A stretch of DNA of 64,000 bases, taken from Bin52 sp965213935. Its GTDB lineage: Bacteria > Pseudomonadota > Alphaproteobacteria > Thalassobaculales > Thalassobaculaceae. The DNA is taken from the NCBI GenBank assembly GCA_965213935.1, contig CBDCAO010000012.1, positions 1,240,001 to 1,304,000 of the forward strand, written 5' to 3'. Positions 44,173-52,693 of the stretch are shown here, one piece after another; the first letter of the stretch is position 1; each line of letters starts with the position of its first letter. The position numbers and the translations under genes are program-made. The notes below the pieces were generated by a model, which saw only the letters and a program-made list of their open reading frames with translations, did not search any database and was not told where the DNA came from.

Positions 44173-44460
44173 TCAGCTCCGCGCCGCCACTTTCTCGATG
44201 CGCCGCTTCAGCCTGCGCGCCTCGGGACCGAGACGGTCGGCCCGGGTCGAGCGCAGGAAAGCATCGAGGCCGCCCTTGTGCTCGATGGTCCGAATGGCCG
44301 AGGTGCTGAGGCGCAGGCGCACCGGCTGGCCGAGGACTTCGCTCATCAGCGACGTGCGCTGCAGGTTCGGAAGAAACCGGCGCCGGGTTCGATTGTTGGC
44401 GTGACTGACATTGTTGCCGGCCTGGACACCCTTGCCGGTCATCGAACAGCGTCGGGCCAT
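44173..44460 (-). CDS. rpmB: 50S ribosomal protein L28
   Basis: This 95-residue protein has the L28 N-terminus 'MARRCSMTGKGVQAGNNVSH' and 'NNRTRRRFLPNLQ', with a basic C-terminal tail as usual in alphaproteobacteria. It is a component of the large ribosomal subunit. The ATG is preceded by GGAGGACGTG. It is followed by ahcY. A near-consensus promoter lies about 60 bases upstream. Confidence 0.96.
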   Translation of the reverse strand: MARRCSMTGKGVQAGNNVSHANNRTRRRFLPNLQRTSLMSEVLGQPVRLRLSTSAIRTIEHKGGLDAFLRSTRADRLGPEARRLKRRIEKVAARS

Positions 44461-44518
44461 GGTCACGTCCTCCGCGGTATCCTGCTGCACCCGGGCTGCT
44501 CCAACCCGGCAGGCGCGG

Positions 44519-44547
44519 CATATACGTCGAACCGCGCCTTCCGTCAA
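44519..44547 (-). promoter_or_regulatory. strong sigma70-type promoter of rpmB-ahcY
   Basis: On the minus strand TTGACG (44542-44547) and TATATG (44519-44524) are separated by exactly 17 bases. The start should fall near 44512, giving a leader of about 50 bases to the rpmB ATG. Confidence 0.7.
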
Positions 44548-44750
44548 GCCGCTGACCCCGGCACCGGGGGGTTCCGGTCAGGATACGGTACACGCGGTTG
44601 TCTCGCTTGCGTCGGCCATGTAGGGTCCGGGACGTGGCGGTTGGCGCGGGCGGCGCGCGATATCCGCGGCCGGAGCCCGGGTCGGAGCCCGCAGATCCCG
44701 GGCGGCGGCGCGCACCGGGGGTTCGAGTCCCCCCGCAACTCCGGCAGGCC
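44548..44750. other. GC-rich intergenic region with T-arm-like hairpin
   Basis: Between the rpmB promoter and the MFS gene lie several GC-rich inverted repeats. One, near 44716-44737, is a GGGGG/CCCCC stem closing the 7-base loop TTCGAGT, which has tRNA T-arm geometry. Upstream CCGGAG could pair with CTCCGG beyond it. No D-arm or anticodon arm was found, so this is not called a tRNA. Confidence 0.4.
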
Positions 44751-45938
44751 ATGACCACACGCTGGGACATTGTGCTGGCAGTGCTCGGTGCCGGGATCCT
44801 TGCCGGGTTCCAGGTCGGCAAGGTCTCGCCGGTGCTTCCCGAATTGCGGTCCGACCTCGGTCTCGACCTGATCACCGCCGGCTGGCTGACCTCGCTGTGC
44901 TACGCGACCAGCGCGGTACTTGCCGTGGCAACCGGGATGGTCACCGACCGTGCCGGCCCCCGGCGCCTGGTTCTTGCCGGCATGATCCTGCTCGCGGCCG
45001 GCAGCCTCCTGGGCGGCCTCGCCGATACGGGCTCCGTCCTTCTGGTCTCGCGCTTTCTCGAGGGCACGGGTTTCGTCGCCGTCACAGTCACCGCACCGCG
45101 CCTGCTCGCGGTCGCGACACACCCACGCAACTACGGCCTGGTATTCGGGATCTGGGGCGCCTACATGCCGATCGGTATGGCGATTGCCATGCTGGGGGCC
45201 CCGGCGATCGCCGACATGGCCGGCTGGCGCATGTTCTGGCTGGTCAGCGGCGCACTTGTTGCCGGTTTTGCGGTTGTCCTCGGATGGCGCCTGCACCCGA
45301 GCAGCTGGCCGCAGCCGTTTCCCGTGCGCGCCATCGACTGGCCCGGCGTGCGCGCGACGCTTTCCAGCCTGCCGCTCTGGCTGTTCAGCCTCGGCTTTGC
45401 ACTCTACACGCTGCAATGGTTCGCCATCATGGCCTGGCTCCCGACCTTCCTGATCGAGGACCAGGGTCACGGAACCGCGGCGGCGGCGGCCTGGGCCGCG
45501 CTGGTGGTCGCGGTGAATGCCTGCGGCAACCTTGCTGCCGCCTGGGCCATGCACCGCCGGGTTCCGCGCTGGATCCTGGTTGCCGTTGCGTACGGCGCCA
45601 TGGGAGGAGCCGGTGCCGGCATCTTCCTCGCCGGCACGCCCGACGCGCTGCGGGTCCCGCTCGCCCTCGTCTTCAGCGCCGTCGGCGGTCTGCTGCCGGC
45701 AGCGGCCCTGGCCGGGGCGGCGGCCGGAGCAATGCGAGCGGCCCTCGTCGCGACCGCCAGCGGATCCGTGGTGCAGGGCGCGGCACTGGGCAGCCTGCTC
45801 GGGCCCCCGGTACTCGCCGCCGCTGTCGCTGGTCTCGGCGGATGGGCTGCATCCTGGTGGGTCATGCTGGCCGTCTCCGGGGCCGGCCTGTGCCTTGCCG
45901 CCGGCCTGGCCATGAGCGAGCGGCACGCGCCCCGGTAA
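44751..45938 (+). CDS. MFS transporter
   Basis: This 395-residue membrane protein has 12 hydrophobic segments. 'GMVTDRAGPRRLVLAG' (about residues 62-77) is the major-facilitator loop signature, and 'SRFLEGTGFVAVTVTAPRLL' is typical of the nitrate/cyanate (NarK/CynX-like) branch. 'GIWGAYMPIGMAIAM' follows. Substrate is unknown. The ATG is chosen where homology begins. It is divergent from rpmB; the gene after it encodes a glutathione S-transferase. Confidence 0.87.
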   Translation: MTTRWDIVLAVLGAGILAGFQVGKVSPVLPELRSDLGLDLITAGWLTSLCYATSAVLAVATGMVTDRAGPRRLVLAGMILLAAGSLLGGLADTGSVLLVSRFLEGTGFVAVTVTAPRLLAVATHPRNYGLVFGIWGAYMPIGMAIAMLGAPAIADMAGWRMFWLVSGALVAGFAVVLGWRLHPSSWPQPFPVRAIDWPGVRATLSSLPLWLFSLGFALYTLQWFAIMAWLPTFLIEDQGHGTAAAAAWAALVVAVNACGNLAAAWAMHRRVPRWILVAVAYGAMGGAGAGIFLAGTPDALRVPLALVFSAVGGLLPAAALAGAAAGAMRAALVATASGSVVQGAALGSLLGPPVLAAAVAGLGGWAASWWVMLAVSGAGLCLAAGLAMSERHAPR

Positions 45939-46039
45939 CGTGGCGGCCGGCGCTTCTTTTCTCGACAGGGATCAGGCCGGTTCGTACAACCTGCCGAGGC
46001 AGCACCCCTGCCGGTTCCGTTTCACGAGGAGACCACACC

Positions 46040-46663
46040 ATGCTAACCATCCACGGCCGTAACAATTCGTCCAACGTTCAGAAGGTCCTGTGGACACTGA
46101 GGGAACTGGACGTGACATTCGAGAGACGGGACGCGGGCGGCGCGTTCGGCGTGGTCGACACGCCGGAGTACAAGGCGATGAATCCCAACTCCCGGGTTCC
46201 GACCATGGAGGAGGACGGGTTCGTCCTGTGGGAGTCGAACGCGATCGTCCGCTACCTGGCCGGCAGGCACGGGTCCGGGATCCTCTGTCCGGAGGACCCG
46301 CAGGCGCGCGCGGACGCCGACCGGTGGATGGACTGGCAGCAGACGACCGTCGCCCCTCAGATCACACCCATTTTCTGGAACCTGGTTCGGACCCCCGAGC
46401 CCGACCGCGATCCCGCGGCCATCGAGGCCGGACGGCTCGGCATGATCCCGTTGATGCAGATCATGGACCGCCATCTCTCCGGGAGGAGCTTCATGGTCGG
46501 CAACCGGCTCACCATGGCCGACATTCCGCTCGGCGTCATGGTCTACCGCTGGTTCACGCTGGTCGACGACCGCCCGGCGATGGCCAACCTGGAAGGCTGG
46601 TACGCGCGGATCTGCGAGCGGCCCGCGTTCAGGACCACGGTGCTGGACATCCCCTTGACCTGA
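46040..46663 (+). CDS. glutathione S-transferase
   Basis: This 207-residue GST has an N-terminal thioredoxin-fold domain ('HGRNNSSNVQKVLWTLRELD', with the Ser/Asn glutathione-contact region) and 'NPNSRVPTMEEDGFVLWESN' with the cis-Pro and 'ES' motif. The helical C-terminal domain has 'LTMADIPLGVMVYRWF'. It conjugates glutathione to electrophiles or works in isomerisation or dehalogenation. CGAGGAG precedes the ATG. The frame is open far upstream through the MFS gene, but only this part has homology. Confidence 0.92.
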   Translation: MLTIHGRNNSSNVQKVLWTLRELDVTFERRDAGGAFGVVDTPEYKAMNPNSRVPTMEEDGFVLWESNAIVRYLAGRHGSGILCPEDPQARADADRWMDWQQTTVAPQITPIFWNLVRTPEPDRDPAAIEAGRLGMIPLMQIMDRHLSGRSFMVGNRLTMADIPLGVMVYRWFTLVDDRPAMANLEGWYARICERPAFRTTVLDIPLT

Positions 46664-46681
46664 AACACGGAGGGCCGGGCG

Positions 46682-48373
46682 ATGACCGGATGCCTGTCCG
46701 CACGGCTGCGATCCGTCGTCGCGGCCGGGCTGGTTGCGATTGTCTGCCTGCTGCCGGCGAGGGCTGACGCCCGCGATCAGCTCGCCATCGGCATCACGCA
46801 GTTTCCCTCGACGCTGAACCCGCTGATCGATTCGATGCTGGCCAAGTCATACATCCTCGCGATGGCGCACCGGCCGGTCAGCATGTTCGACCACGACTGG
46901 AACGTGACCTGCCGGATGTGCACGGAACTCGCCACCTTCGAGAACGGCCGGGCGGTGGCCACCGACGCCGTGGACGCGGACGGGACGCCCACCGGCAGGC
47001 GCGGAGTGATTTCCAGGGTCACGCTGCGCGACGACATCTTCTGGGGCGACGGTGTTCCGGTCACTACGAAGGACGTGGTGTTTACCTGGAAGGTGGGACG
47101 ACATCCCGACACCGGTGTGCCGGACCGCCAGTCGTTCCTGGACGTGACCCGGATCGAGGTGCACGACGAGAAGACCTTCAGCGTCGTCAGCAGCAAGCTC
47201 GACTACCTCTACCAGGCTTCGTTCGGGCTGCTTCTGCCCGCACATCTGGAAGAAGCCGCATTCGCCGAGCCACGGAATTACCGTCACCGCACCCTCTACC
47301 AGACCGATCCGACCAATCCCGGCCTGTACAACGGCCCGTACCGGATCACGGCGGTCTCGCCGGGCACCACGGTGGTGCTGGAGCGCAACGCGCACTGGAA
47401 GGGGCAGTCCCCCGCATTCGACCGCATCGAGGTGCGCACCATCGAGAAGACCGCTGCCCTCGAAGCCCACCTGCTGTCGGGCGCCATCGACTACATTCCC
47501 GGCGAGATGGGTCTTACGCTGGACCAGGCCTTGTCCTTCGAGAAGCGCCACGGCAACCGGTTCGATGTCGTCTACAAGCCAGGGCTGGTCTACGAGCACA
47601 TCGATCTGATGCTCGACAACCCGATCCTGGCTGACCTGCGCGTGAGGCGGGCACTCCTGCACGCAATCGACCGGGAAGCGGTCAACGCCCGGCTGTTCGA
47701 GGGCAAGCAGCCGGTCGCACACACCATGGTCAACCCGCTCGACTGGATCCACACGGACGACGTGCGCACCTATCCGCATGATCCCGACCGGGCCAGGGCA
47801 CTGCTGGACGATGCCGGCTGGACCACGATCCGCAACGGCATCCGCCATGACGCGAACGGCACCCGTCTTGGGCTCGAATTCATGACCACCGCCGGCAACC
47901 GGGTCCGGGAACTGGTCCAGCAGGTCCTGCAGAGCTACTGGCGCGAGGTCGGCGTCGAGGTCACGATCCGCAACGAGCCGGCACGCGTGCTGTTCGGGCA
48001 GACCATCTCGCAGCGCGCCTTCAGCGCCCTTGCCATGTTCGCCTGGCTGTCGGCCCCGGAAAGCCTGCCGCGCACGACATTGCACTCGAACAGCATTCCC
48101 GCTGCCGGCAACAACTGGAGCGGCCAGAACTACACCGGGTTTCGCAACGAGGACATGGACCGACTGATCGACGAGATCGAAATCGAGCTCGATCGAACCC
48201 GTCGCGCCGGGCTGTGGAAGCGGGTGCAGCGGATCTATGCCGATCAGCTTCCGGTGCTGCCGCTCTATTTCCGGTCCGATGCCTACATCATTCCCCGGTG
48301 GCTGAAAGGCATCCGGCCAACAGGCCACCTGGCTCCGACCACCAACTGGATCGAGGAATGGAGGGTCGAGTAG
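46682..48373 (+). CDS. ABC transporter substrate-binding protein, family 5 (oligopeptide type)
   Basis: This 563-residue periplasmic protein has a signal peptide (residues 1-31, 'GLVAIVCLLPARADA'). The SBP_bac_5 fold shows 'LRDDIFWGDGVPVTTKDVVF', 'PGLYNGPYRITAVSPGTTVV', 'LRVRRALLHAIDREAVNARL' and a C-terminal 'LPVLPLYFRSDAYIIPRWLK'. Members bind peptides, nickel or opines for import. Two permease genes follow 19 and 981 bases later. No ATPase subunit gene is present, so the complex must borrow one or rely on genes elsewhere. Confidence 0.92.
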   Translation: MTGCLSARLRSVVAAGLVAIVCLLPARADARDQLAIGITQFPSTLNPLIDSMLAKSYILAMAHRPVSMFDHDWNVTCRMCTELATFENGRAVATDAVDADGTPTGRRGVISRVTLRDDIFWGDGVPVTTKDVVFTWKVGRHPDTGVPDRQSFLDVTRIEVHDEKTFSVVSSKLDYLYQASFGLLLPAHLEEAAFAEPRNYRHRTLYQTDPTNPGLYNGPYRITAVSPGTTVVLERNAHWKGQSPAFDRIEVRTIEKTAALEAHLLSGAIDYIPGEMGLTLDQALSFEKRHGNRFDVVYKPGLVYEHIDLMLDNPILADLRVRRALLHAIDREAVNARLFEGKQPVAHTMVNPLDWIHTDDVRTYPHDPDRARALLDDAGWTTIRNGIRHDANGTRLGLEFMTTAGNRVRELVQQVLQSYWREVGVEVTIRNEPARVLFGQTISQRAFSALAMFAWLSAPESLPRTTLHSNSIPAAGNNWSGQNYTGFRNEDMDRLIDEIEIELDRTRRAGLWKRVQRIYADQLPVLPLYFRSDAYIIPRWLKGIRPTGHLAPTTNWIEEWRVE

Positions 48374-48392
48374 CGCCGGCCGGCGCCACGCC

Positions 48393-49358
48393 ATGCTGAG
48401 GTTCCTGCTTGCACGGATCGGCCAGTCCGCGGTCGTGCTGCTGGCAATGTCATTCGCGATCTACGTCCTGCTCGGCCTGATGCCCGGTGACCCGATCGAC
48501 CTGATGTTCGCGGCCGACCCGGACATCACGTCGGACGACATCGCGCGGCTGAAGGCGCTGCACGGCCTCGACCAGCCGTTGATCGACCGCTACCTCGCGT
48601 GGCTCTCGAACGCCCTTGCGGGCGAATTCGGGTACTCGCGGCTGCTGAACGAGCCGGTGCTCGAGGTTCTTGCCCCGCGGCTCGGCAACTCGCTGCTGCT
48701 GATGGCGGTCTCGCTCGCAATCGCCGTCGCCATCGCGGTTCCCGCCGGCATCCATGCCGCGCTGCGGCCCGGATCGTGGAGTGACCAGGCGATCAACCTC
48801 TGCTGCTTTGCCGGCGTGTCGATCCCGCCGTTCTGGTTCGCCCTGCTGCTGATCCTGCTCTTCGCCGTCGTCCTCGGACTGCTGCCGGCGGGCGGCATGG
48901 GACACGAGGGCGAAGGGGTGCTGGAGCGACTGCGCTACATGGTCCTCCCGGTGCTCACGCTCTCGGCCGCCGCCGTGGCCGGCTACACGCGCCACGTGCG
49001 CTCGGCCATGATCGAGGTAATGCGGGAGGAGTACATTCGCACCGCCCGGGCCAAGGGCGTTGCGGAAAGGCACGTCGTGCGGCGCCACGCGCTGCGCAAT
49101 GCGCTGATCCCGGTGGTGACGATCGCCGCGCTCGATGTCGGAGGCCTGTTCTCCGGCGCACTGATCACCGAGACCATGTTCGGCTGGCTCGGCATGGGCA
49201 AGACGATCTACGACGCGGTCATGGGCAATGACTACAACCTGGCCCTGGTCGGCCTGCTGCTGGCAACACTCGTCACCCTTCTCGCCAACATCCTCGCCGA
49301 CATTGCCTACGCCTGGCTCGATCCGCGCATCACCTACCGCAGCGGGGCGCACGGATGA
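48393..49358 (+). CDS. ABC transporter permease, DppB type
   Basis: This 321-residue inner-membrane permease of the oligopeptide/dipeptide family has the N-terminal 'LLGLMPGDPIDLMFAADPDI', about six membrane segments, and the cytoplasmic coupling loop 'EYIRTARAKGVAERHVVRRH' (EAA loop). It pairs with the next gene to form the membrane channel for the substrate-binding protein. It overlaps the next gene by four bases. Confidence 0.94.
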   Translation: MLRFLLARIGQSAVVLLAMSFAIYVLLGLMPGDPIDLMFAADPDITSDDIARLKALHGLDQPLIDRYLAWLSNALAGEFGYSRLLNEPVLEVLAPRLGNSLLLMAVSLAIAVAIAVPAGIHAALRPGSWSDQAINLCCFAGVSIPPFWFALLLILLFAVVLGLLPAGGMGHEGEGVLERLRYMVLPVLTLSAAAVAGYTRHVRSAMIEVMREEYIRTARAKGVAERHVVRRHALRNALIPVVTIAALDVGGLFSGALITETMFGWLGMGKTIYDAVMGNDYNLALVGLLLATLVTLLANILADIAYAWLDPRITYRSGAHG

Positions 49359-50266
49359 GACGTCCGGCAACCCGCACCGGCCAGGCGTGGCGGCGCCTGC
49401 GCACCTACCCCTCGGCAGTGGCCAGCCTGATCATCCTGGCCGGTCTCGGATTGCTGGTCGTCACTGCCCCCCTGCTCGAGGCCGTACTCGCGCTGGACGC
49501 GGCCCGCGTTGACCTGTTCAACCGGCTCGCACCCCCCGGCCCTGTTCACTGGCTCGGGACCGACGAACTCGGCAGGGACCTGCTGCTGAGGCTGCTCCAC
49601 GGTGGCCGCGTCTCGTTGCTGGTCGGGCTGTCGGCCGCCCTGTGCACCGCCGTGATCGGCGCGGTTCTCGGGCTCGTGTCCGGTTTTGTCGGCGGGCGGG
49701 TCGACGATGTGATCATGCGCTGTGCCGACGCGCTGATTTCACTGCCGCTGCTACCGCTGCTGATCGTGCTCGCGGCGGTGGATCCGGCGAAGCTCGGACT
49801 GCCGGAAGGCGTGGGCAATTCGGCGAGCTTCAGCCTCTACCGCATCATCGCCATCATCGCGATCGTCGGCTGGCCCGGGGTGGCACGGCTGGTTCGCGGA
49901 ACCACGCTCAGCCTGCGGGAACGGGAGTTCGTCCAGGTCGCGCGCGCACTCGGGCTCGGACCGGCCCGGATCATGTTCCGGCACATCCTGCCCAATGCCG
50001 CGTCTCCGCTGCTGGTCGCCACCACACTCGCTGTCGGCAACGTGATCCTGTTCGAGAGCGTCCTGAGCTTCCTCGGTCTCGGCATCCATCCACCGGTCCC
50101 GAGCTGGGGCAACATGCTGAACGGCGCCCAGGAACTCATGCACCAGGCGCCGCTGCTTGCGGTCTGGCCGGGTCTGCTGATCTTCGTCACCGTGATCGCC
50201 TTCAACCTGCTCGGCGACGGCCTCCAGGCCGCTCTCGATCCCCGGGCTGCCGCGGGGTCGCCGTGA
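49355..50266 (+). CDS. ABC transporter permease, DppC type
   Basis: This 303-residue permease has the DppC/OppC N-terminal cytoplasmic-membrane segment, 'HWLGTDELGRDLLLRLLHGG' (typical of this subunit), and the coupling loop 'REFVQVARALGLGPARIMFR'. It makes a heterodimer with the preceding permease. In most such operons ATPases DppD and DppF follow, but here the next gene is a ribokinase on the other strand. Confidence 0.94.
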   Translation: MRRPATRTGQAWRRLRTYPSAVASLIILAGLGLLVVTAPLLEAVLALDAARVDLFNRLAPPGPVHWLGTDELGRDLLLRLLHGGRVSLLVGLSAALCTAVIGAVLGLVSGFVGGRVDDVIMRCADALISLPLLPLLIVLAAVDPAKLGLPEGVGNSASFSLYRIIAIIAIVGWPGVARLVRGTTLSLREREFVQVARALGLGPARIMFRHILPNAASPLLVATTLAVGNVILFESVLSFLGLGIHPPVPSWGNMLNGAQELMHQAPLLAVWPGLLIFVTVIAFNLLGDGLQAALDPRAAAGSP

Positions 50267-50271
50267 CGGGG

Positions 50272-51177
50272 TCAGACGGGCTGCGCCGGGGCGAGCCGCC
50301 CGAGGGCCAGCTCGATGTCGGCTGCCGGAACCCGCATCTGCGCCCCTTCCTCCAGGCACACCAGCCCCGCGGCAACACTCGCATACCGTGCCGCGTCCAG
50401 CAGCGGGTGGCCGGCGTCAAGCCGCGCCGCAAGAACGCCGACGAACGCGTCACCGGCACCGACGGTGTCGACAGGACGGATGTCGAGGCTGCCCAGTCGA
50501 AACAGGCCGCCCCCGCTCGCCAGTACCGCACCCTCGTCTCCCAGAGTGATGATGCAGTCGCACCCGTACCGGTCCGCCAGGGTGCGAACCTGGGCCAGCG
50601 CGTCGCGTGCGGCTCCGGCGAGCACGTCCGCCTCGCCGCGGTTGGCCACGATCACGTCGCACGCCTCCAGCATGCCCTGCGGCAGGGTCTGCGCCGGAGC
50701 GGCGTTCAGCACCGTTCGGCTGCCGGCCCGTTTCGACCGTTCGAGCACCACGTGGATTTCCGCGATCGGGACTTCGAGCTGGACCACCAGAGTGGTCCCG
50801 GGCCCGAGCACCCGGTCGGGAACATGTTCGGCGCGGGCCTGCAGGTTGGCGCCGCTTGCGACCACGATCTGGTTCTCCGCACTCTCCTCGACCATGACGA
50901 TCGCCGTTCCGGTCACTCCCGGGACCCTGACCACGTGCGAGGTATCGACCCCGGTCGCATCGATCGCCTCGAGGACGGGGCCTGCATGGGGATCGGTTCC
51001 GACCGCACCGATCATCCTGACCTCGGCTCCGGCGCGGGCGGCAGCGACCGCCTGGTTTGCACCCTTGCCGCCCGGCCAGGTCACGTACTCCGCGCACAGC
51101 ACGGTCTCGCCCGGTCGCGGCAGCGTCGCCACCTCGAAGAACAGGTCGACGTTGATCGACCCGAAGACCACGATCAT
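50272..51177 (-). CDS. rbsK: ribokinase, PfkB family
   Basis: This 301-residue sugar kinase has 'VVFGSINVDLFFEVATLPRP' at the start, 'YVTWPGGKGANQAVAAAR' (PfkB signature 1), and 'RPVDTVGAGDAFVGVLAARL' (signature 2 with the catalytic Asp and anion hole). It phosphorylates ribose or a related sugar. The ATG at 51177 is taken because GGAGG lies 8 bases before it; two other in-frame ATGs precede it. It is divergent from the guanylyltransferase gene and convergent with the permease gene. Confidence 0.9.
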   Translation of the reverse strand: MIVVFGSINVDLFFEVATLPRPGETVLCAEYVTWPGGKGANQAVAAARAGAEVRMIGAVGTDPHAGPVLEAIDATGVDTSHVVRVPGVTGTAIVMVEESAENQIVVASGANLQARAEHVPDRVLGPGTTLVVQLEVPIAEIHVVLERSKRAGSRTVLNAAPAQTLPQGMLEACDVIVANRGEADVLAGAARDALAQVRTLADRYGCDCIITLGDEGAVLASGGGLFRLGSLDIRPVDTVGAGDAFVGVLAARLDAGHPLLDAARYASVAAGLVCLEEGAQMRVPAADIELALGRLAPAQPV

Positions 51178-51227
51178 TGGCATCGCCTCCTGGCCGATCC
51201 GCCCGGCCATTGCCAGGCGGATTGCAG

Positions 51228-52589
51228 ATGGTGAGGATCCACCCGGTCATTCTGGCAGGCGGTTCGGGAACACGCCTGTGGCCGGAATCCCGTAGCGGGT
51301 TTCCCAAGCAGCTGCAAGCCCGGGCCGGGATGCCGAGCCTGTTCCAGTCGACAGTGCTGCGCTGCGCCGATGCGGCCGTCTTCACCCCGCCGCTGATCCT
51401 GTGCCACCAGACGCATGTGGACGAGATCCGCCGCCAGCTCGTGTTGATCGGGGTCGAGGCGGAGCGGATCGTGGTCGAGCCCGATGGCCGCGGCACTGCG
51501 CCTGCCGTGACTTTGGCCGCGCTGTGCCTCGAGGACCGCGCACCCGATGACCGGATGCTGGTCCTGCCGTCCGACCACGTGGTGCACAGGCCCGACAGGC
51601 TGGTCGATGCGGTCACCAGGGCCGGTTCGGCCGCCGGTTCGGGTCACCTTGTCACCTTCGGTGTCCGCCCCCATCGCGCGGAAACCGGTTACGGCTACAT
51701 CCTTCCCGGGGAACCGGTTCCCGGACACCCCGCGTGCCACCGCGTCAGCCGGTTCGTCGAGAAGCCGGACGCCCCGACGGCAGCGGAGTGGAGCCGTTCG
51801 GGCGACTGGCTGTGGAACAGCGGCGTCTTCCTGTTCCGGGCCGATTCCTGGCTGGAGGAGGTCTCGCGCCTCGCTCCAGGGATCGCCCGCCGGTGCCGGG
51901 AAGCGCTCGACGGTGTCGATGGACGAATACTCCACCCTGACAGGATGTCGTTTTCCCGCTGTCCATCGAATTCGGTTGACCGCGCCGTCATCGAGCGTTC
52001 GGACAACACTGCGGTGATCCCGTTCGAGGCCGGATGGCACGATGCCGGATCCTGGCTGTCGCTGTGGGAGGCAACGGGCCGGGACGAGGCAGGAAACGCG
52101 ATCGCGGGCGATGTCGTCGTGGACGACGTCGAGTCAAGCCTCGTCCGCGCCGGCTCACGTCTGGTGGTCGTGCACGGCATGCGGGATATCGCGATCATCG
52201 AGACCCCGGACGCGGTGCTTGTGCTGCCGCTCTCCCGCGCCCAGGAGACGGGACGGATCGCCGGGGCGCTTGCAGCGGCGGGCAGATCCGAGGCAACCCG
52301 CCATCCGGAAGCACGGCATCCCTGGGGACGGTCTGTCGAGCTCGACCGCGGGCCCGGGTACCGGGTGGCACGTCTCGTCGTTGACCCGGGGGCTGAACTG
52401 TTGCTCGGGCCCGACCGGACGGTGACGGTGCTGTCCGGCACCGGCAGGCTTGCCGGGTGGCCCCGGGAAGGCAGGACGACACCCGTTGCCACACGGGATA
52501 CGGTCGCCATCCGGCCCGGCCACACGGCCACCCTGTCCAACCCGGCCGAGGAACTCCTGGTGATAATCGAGACCCGGAGCCGGGAATAG
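51228..52589 (+). CDS. mannose-1-phosphate guanylyltransferase with eroded isomerase domain
   Basis: This 453-residue protein has the nucleotidyltransferase signature 'HPVILAGGSGTRLWPESRSG' at residues 5-24. It also has 'EPDGRGTAPAVTLAAL', 'VLPSDHVVHRPD' and 'WNSGVFLFRADSW'. It makes GDP-mannose from mannose-1-phosphate and GTP. In bifunctional ManC/AlgA enzymes the C-terminal cupin carries the mannose-6-phosphate isomerase metal site with a triple-His motif ('QMHHHRAEHW'). Here the aligned region reads 'LLLGPDRTVTVLSG', without those histidines, so isomerase activity is unlikely. It starts 51 bases from the ribokinase start. Confidence 0.88.
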   Translation: MVRIHPVILAGGSGTRLWPESRSGFPKQLQARAGMPSLFQSTVLRCADAAVFTPPLILCHQTHVDEIRRQLVLIGVEAERIVVEPDGRGTAPAVTLAALCLEDRAPDDRMLVLPSDHVVHRPDRLVDAVTRAGSAAGSGHLVTFGVRPHRAETGYGYILPGEPVPGHPACHRVSRFVEKPDAPTAAEWSRSGDWLWNSGVFLFRADSWLEEVSRLAPGIARRCREALDGVDGRILHPDRMSFSRCPSNSVDRAVIERSDNTAVIPFEAGWHDAGSWLSLWEATGRDEAGNAIAGDVVVDDVESSLVRAGSRLVVVHGMRDIAIIETPDAVLVLPLSRAQETGRIAGALAAAGRSEATRHPEARHPWGRSVELDRGPGYRVARLVVDPGAELLLGPDRTVTVLSGTGRLAGWPREGRTTPVATRDTVAIRPGHTATLSNPAEELLVIIETRSRE

Positions 52590-52606
52590 CGCATCGAAAG
52601 GCATGC

Positions 52607-52630
52607 GCCAGTCACGGCCGGAGGACTGGC
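52607..52630 (+). terminator. hairpin after the guanylyltransferase gene
   Basis: GCCAGTC and GACTGGC form a perfect 7-bp stem with a 10-base loop, 18 bases past the stop. No long T-run follows, so this is a possible terminator only. Confidence 0.4.
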
Positions 52631-52689
52631 CACGCACGCGATCACTGCCGACGCGACACACCAATACACCATACCCGCACCTGACGGTG

Positions 52690-52693
52690 CTAA
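52690..52693. repeat. left target-site duplication CTAA
   Basis: CTAA precedes the left inverted repeat and is repeated directly after the right one. Confidence 0.5.

Noticed and set aside
44461..44547. SAH riboswitch in front of rpmB-ahcY
   Set aside because: The leader is about 50 bases and lacks the conserved SAH aptamer blocks that I could recognise.
44650..44750. possible tRNA (or tRNA-Sec) upstream of the MFS gene
   Set aside because: The T-arm is convincing, but the acceptor partner, D-arm and anticodon arm could not be placed.
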